A DNA stretch of 16,466 bases, from NCBI GenBank assembly GCA_023397245.1, contig JAEWUH010000112.1, forward strand, positions 1-16,466, in the 5' to 3' direction. A program made the translations under genes and the position numbers. The notes under the pieces were generated by a model, which saw only the letters and a list, made by a program, of their open reading frames with translations, did no database searches and was not told where the DNA came from. Shown here one piece after another: positions 14,626 through 16,466 of the stretch (positions are counted from its first letter, which is position 1; each line of letters begins with the position of its first letter). The stretch is from Bacillota bacterium. GTDB taxonomy: Bacteria; Bacillota; Clostridia; Oscillospirales; Acutalibacteraceae.

Positions 14626-16466
14626 GTGAAGCATCCGTTCTTTCAGTGGTATCGGGATTGGAGCATCAAAAAGAAACTTGTAACGATGATTTCTTTATTG
14701 GTTCTCTTTTTTATAACGCTTGTATCATTGATCAGCTACCAAAGATATTCCGATTATTTTACCGAGTCAACCAAAGTGCAAACGCAGCAGACCATTGAAC
14801 AGATCGGCATCAACGTAGATACCTATTTGAGCGAGCTGCTGCGGCTCAGCCTTTCCCCTTATTATAACAACAGTATTATGGAAGACCTGGAAAGTCAACC
14901 CAAAAGTGCGGTGGAAAAATTGGAAATGCAGCGCAAAATAGAAACCTTCCTCGGGTCGGTTATGATTCTGCCCAGAGAAGACATTCTGCGGGTTTATATT
15001 CTTACGGACAACGCCGCTTACTCCAATATTAAAACTCCGTTCGACATGGAAAACTACACAGACTATACCAAATCCGATTGGTACCGGCAGGCCGTATCCA
15101 CGCAAAAACAAATTTTTCTCCCGGTGCGGTCGGAAAAAGTATTTGGCAATGTCAAAACGCAGATTTTTTCAATCGTGCAGGGTCTTCGAAGCAAGAAGGA
15201 CAGTTCGGTTGTACTGGGCGTTATTAAGGTTGACGCAAACTATGCCGGAATAAAGTCCATTTGCGACAAGGTAGAGCTTGACCCCGACAGCGCCCTGTTC
15301 ATCCTGGACGGCGATAAAAACATTATCTATGAGGGAAGCCGCTTTACCCACGGGGAACTGGGTAACGATATCTACAGCAAGGCCCTGTCTGTAAACGGCA
15401 GCAGCCTGGAAACCATCAACAACAGACAGTATGTTCTGAATACCAGCACCCTGAAAACGACCGGCTGGAAGGTGGTTGAGGTTCACTCTTACGATTCCCT
15501 GAATTATTACTTCTCTCAGACCCGGAACGCTGCATTTTTACTGGCAATGCTGTGTTCTGTTTTTGCTGTTTTGGTTTTGATTCTGTTCGCCAACAGCTTT
15601 TTAAAGCCCTTGCTTCATGTTGTCAACCGGATGAAATCAGTCGAAAAAGGTGACCTTACGGTGCAGGTTCCTGTAAAAACGCATGATGAAATCGGATACC
15701 TGACCGATTCATTTAATAATATGGTAAGCCAACTGCAGACGACCATGGTAAAAAACACGCAGCTTGTCAAAGAAGTTTATGAAATGAATTATTTGCAGAA
15801 GGAAGCACAGTACAACGCGCTTTGCAGCCAGATAAAACCACACTTTTTATATAACACCCTCAACACCATCAGTCTGCTGATAAAATGCGGGGAAAATCAG
15901 CAGGCCGTAAGCGATATCGAAAAGCTTTCCTATTACCTGCGCGGTGTAATGAATACCGATAAGGACATTTTCCTTGCGGCAGAAATAAAGATTGTTGAAG
16001 CATATTTAGGTCTGCAGAAAAGCCGTTACGGAGAAAAACTTACCTTTTCCATTGAAATTCCGGAATTGGTAAGAGATTATCGGATTCCTGCGCTTTCCCT
16101 GCAGCCCATTGTGGAAAACGCTGTTGTTCACGGGTGCGAATTTACCAGAAATACTTCCTGCATTCGATTAAGCTGCCGGGCCGAAAACGGCCTCCTGCTG
16201 ATCTCTATTATTGACAATGGAAAAGGAATCGACAAATTGCAGCTGGAGGATTTGAACCGTTCCCTGAAAAATTCTCACCCCGACCCGCAAAAACAGCCCG
16301 ATATCTTTGAGGAAAGCATCGGGCTGCTCAATGTCAATTCCAGACTGCAATTAAAATTCGGGGCGGAATACGGGATTTCCATTGAATCCGTTATAAACGA
16401 AGGCACCTGTGTCACGATAAGACTGCCGCTGAATTTTGAGGAAGGGGGGAATCCGGATGCGTCCCG
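14626..16466 (+). CDS. YesM-family sensor histidine kinase, open at the window end
   Basis: The frame from GTG at 14626 runs without a stop to the window edge (at least 613 residues). AGGAG at 14613-14617 sets the start, 8 bases away. A membrane helix (about 18-38) leads to a roughly 260-residue extracellular sensor region, then a second helix (about 303-322) and a HAMP domain (323-375, ending DEIGYLTDSFNNMV). The His_kinase block has the phospho-acceptor H406 in CSQIKPHFLYNTLNTI. The ATPase domain follows with N498 (LQPIVENAVVHG) and DNGKGI (530-535). YesM-type kinases pair with AraC-type YesN regulators and control adjacent sugar transporters. The divergent position beside the binding protein fits control of that operon. 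The stop lies beyond the window, but the last motifs (IGLLNVNSRL, GTCVTIRLPL) show the domain is essentially complete. Confidence 0.93.
   Translation, partial: MKHPFFQWYRDWSIKKKLVTMISLLVLFFITLVSLISYQRYSDYFTESTKVQTQQTIEQIGINVDTYLSELLRLSLSPYYNNSIMEDLESQPKSAVEKLEMQRKIETFLGSVMILPREDILRVYILTDNAAYSNIKTPFDMENYTDYTKSDWYRQAVSTQKQIFLPVRSEKVFGNVKTQIFSIVQGLRSKKDSSVVLGVIKVDANYAGIKSICDKVELDPDSALFILDGDKNIIYEGSRFTHGELGNDIYSKALSVNGSSLETINNRQYVLNTSTLKTTGWKVVEVHSYDSLNYYFSQTRNAAFLLAMLCSVFAVLVLILFANSFLKPLLHVVNRMKSVEKGDLTVQVPVKTHDEIGYLTDSFNNMVSQLQTTMVKNTQLVKEVYEMNYLQKEAQYNALCSQIKPHFLYNTLNTISLLIKCGENQQAVSDIEKLSYYLRGVMNTDKDIFLAAEIKIVEAYLGLQKSRYGEKLTFSIEIPELVRDYRIPALSLQPIVENAVVHGCEFTRNTSCIRLSCRAENGLLLISIIDNGKGIDKLQLEDLNRSLKNSHPDPQKQPDIFEESIGLLNVNSRLQLKFGAEYGISIESVINEGTCVTIRLPLNFEEGGNPDAS
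16457..16466 (+). CDS. probable start of the next gene (response regulator expected)
   Basis: An ATG at 16457 lies 7 bases after the purine-rich GAAGGGGGG (16441-16449), inside the 3' end of the kinase in another frame. Only three codons are visible (M-R-P). YesM-type kinases are usually followed, often with overlap, by a YesN-type response regulator with an AraC DNA-binding domain. The start is seen; the identity is inference from family context. Confidence 0.35.

Noticed and set aside
1..16466. Mobile element, phage, CRISPR or defence system
   Set aside because: No transposase, integrase, terminal inverted repeats, spacer-repeat pattern or defence-type domain was seen; every large gene fits sugar uptake, breakdown or its regulation.

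Overview
The window is a carbohydrate-utilisation region from a low-to-mid-GC Gram-positive bacterium, probably a clostridial (Oscillospiraceae/Ruminococcaceae-like) anaerobe. The evidence is strong AGGAGG-type ribosome sites, a lipobox-bearing binding protein, CUT1-type sugar ABC permeases without their own ATPase, and a YesM-type histidine kinase. Genus-level assignment is an inference. Genes are tightly packed; the longest non-coding stretches are 192, 154 and 138 bases, so no gap exceeds 300 bases. I see no rRNA, tRNA, CRISPR array, insertion sequence or phage gene.

Left arm (+ strand, 2-7767). A 5'-truncated GH125-like (alpha/alpha)6-barrel glycosidase overlaps a GH65 disaccharide phosphorylase. 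Two overlapping CUT1 permeases follow, then a GH31 glycosidase, then beta-phosphoglucomutase. The GH65 and beta-phosphoglucomutase pair gives a clear pathway: phosphorolysis of an alpha-glucoside to beta-glucose 1-phosphate, then conversion to glucose 6-phosphate. The binding protein for these permeases is not in the window.

Right arm (- strand, 14433 down to 7922). This operon encodes a sugar-binding lipoprotein, two CUT1 permeases, a GH66 dextranase-type enzyme without a signal peptide, and a GH13 oligo-1,6-glucosidase. The GH13 carries the Val after the nucleophile that marks alpha-1,6 specificity. Together they look like an importer for isomalto-oligosaccharides plus intracellular enzymes that reduce them to glucose. 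A terminator-like hairpin sits between the binding-protein gene and the permeases and would favour excess binding protein.

The two arms converge on a strong bidirectional terminator (7777-7825), followed by two further 8-bp stem-loops before the GH13 stop codon.

Far right (+ strand, from 14626). Divergent from the right-arm operon is a YesM-family sensor kinase, open at the window end, with the probable start of the next gene at 16457. The 192-base divergent region holds an extended -10 promoter for the kinase and a tandem 19-bp repeat (14/19 identical) that is a candidate operator.

The most unusual points are the GH125-family enzyme in an alpha-glucan context, the apparently cytoplasmic GH66, and the repeat and hairpin structures between genes. 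I found no clear sign of a wholly new kind of system; the locus reads as a composite alpha-glucoside utilisation island with some enzymes of uncertain substrate.
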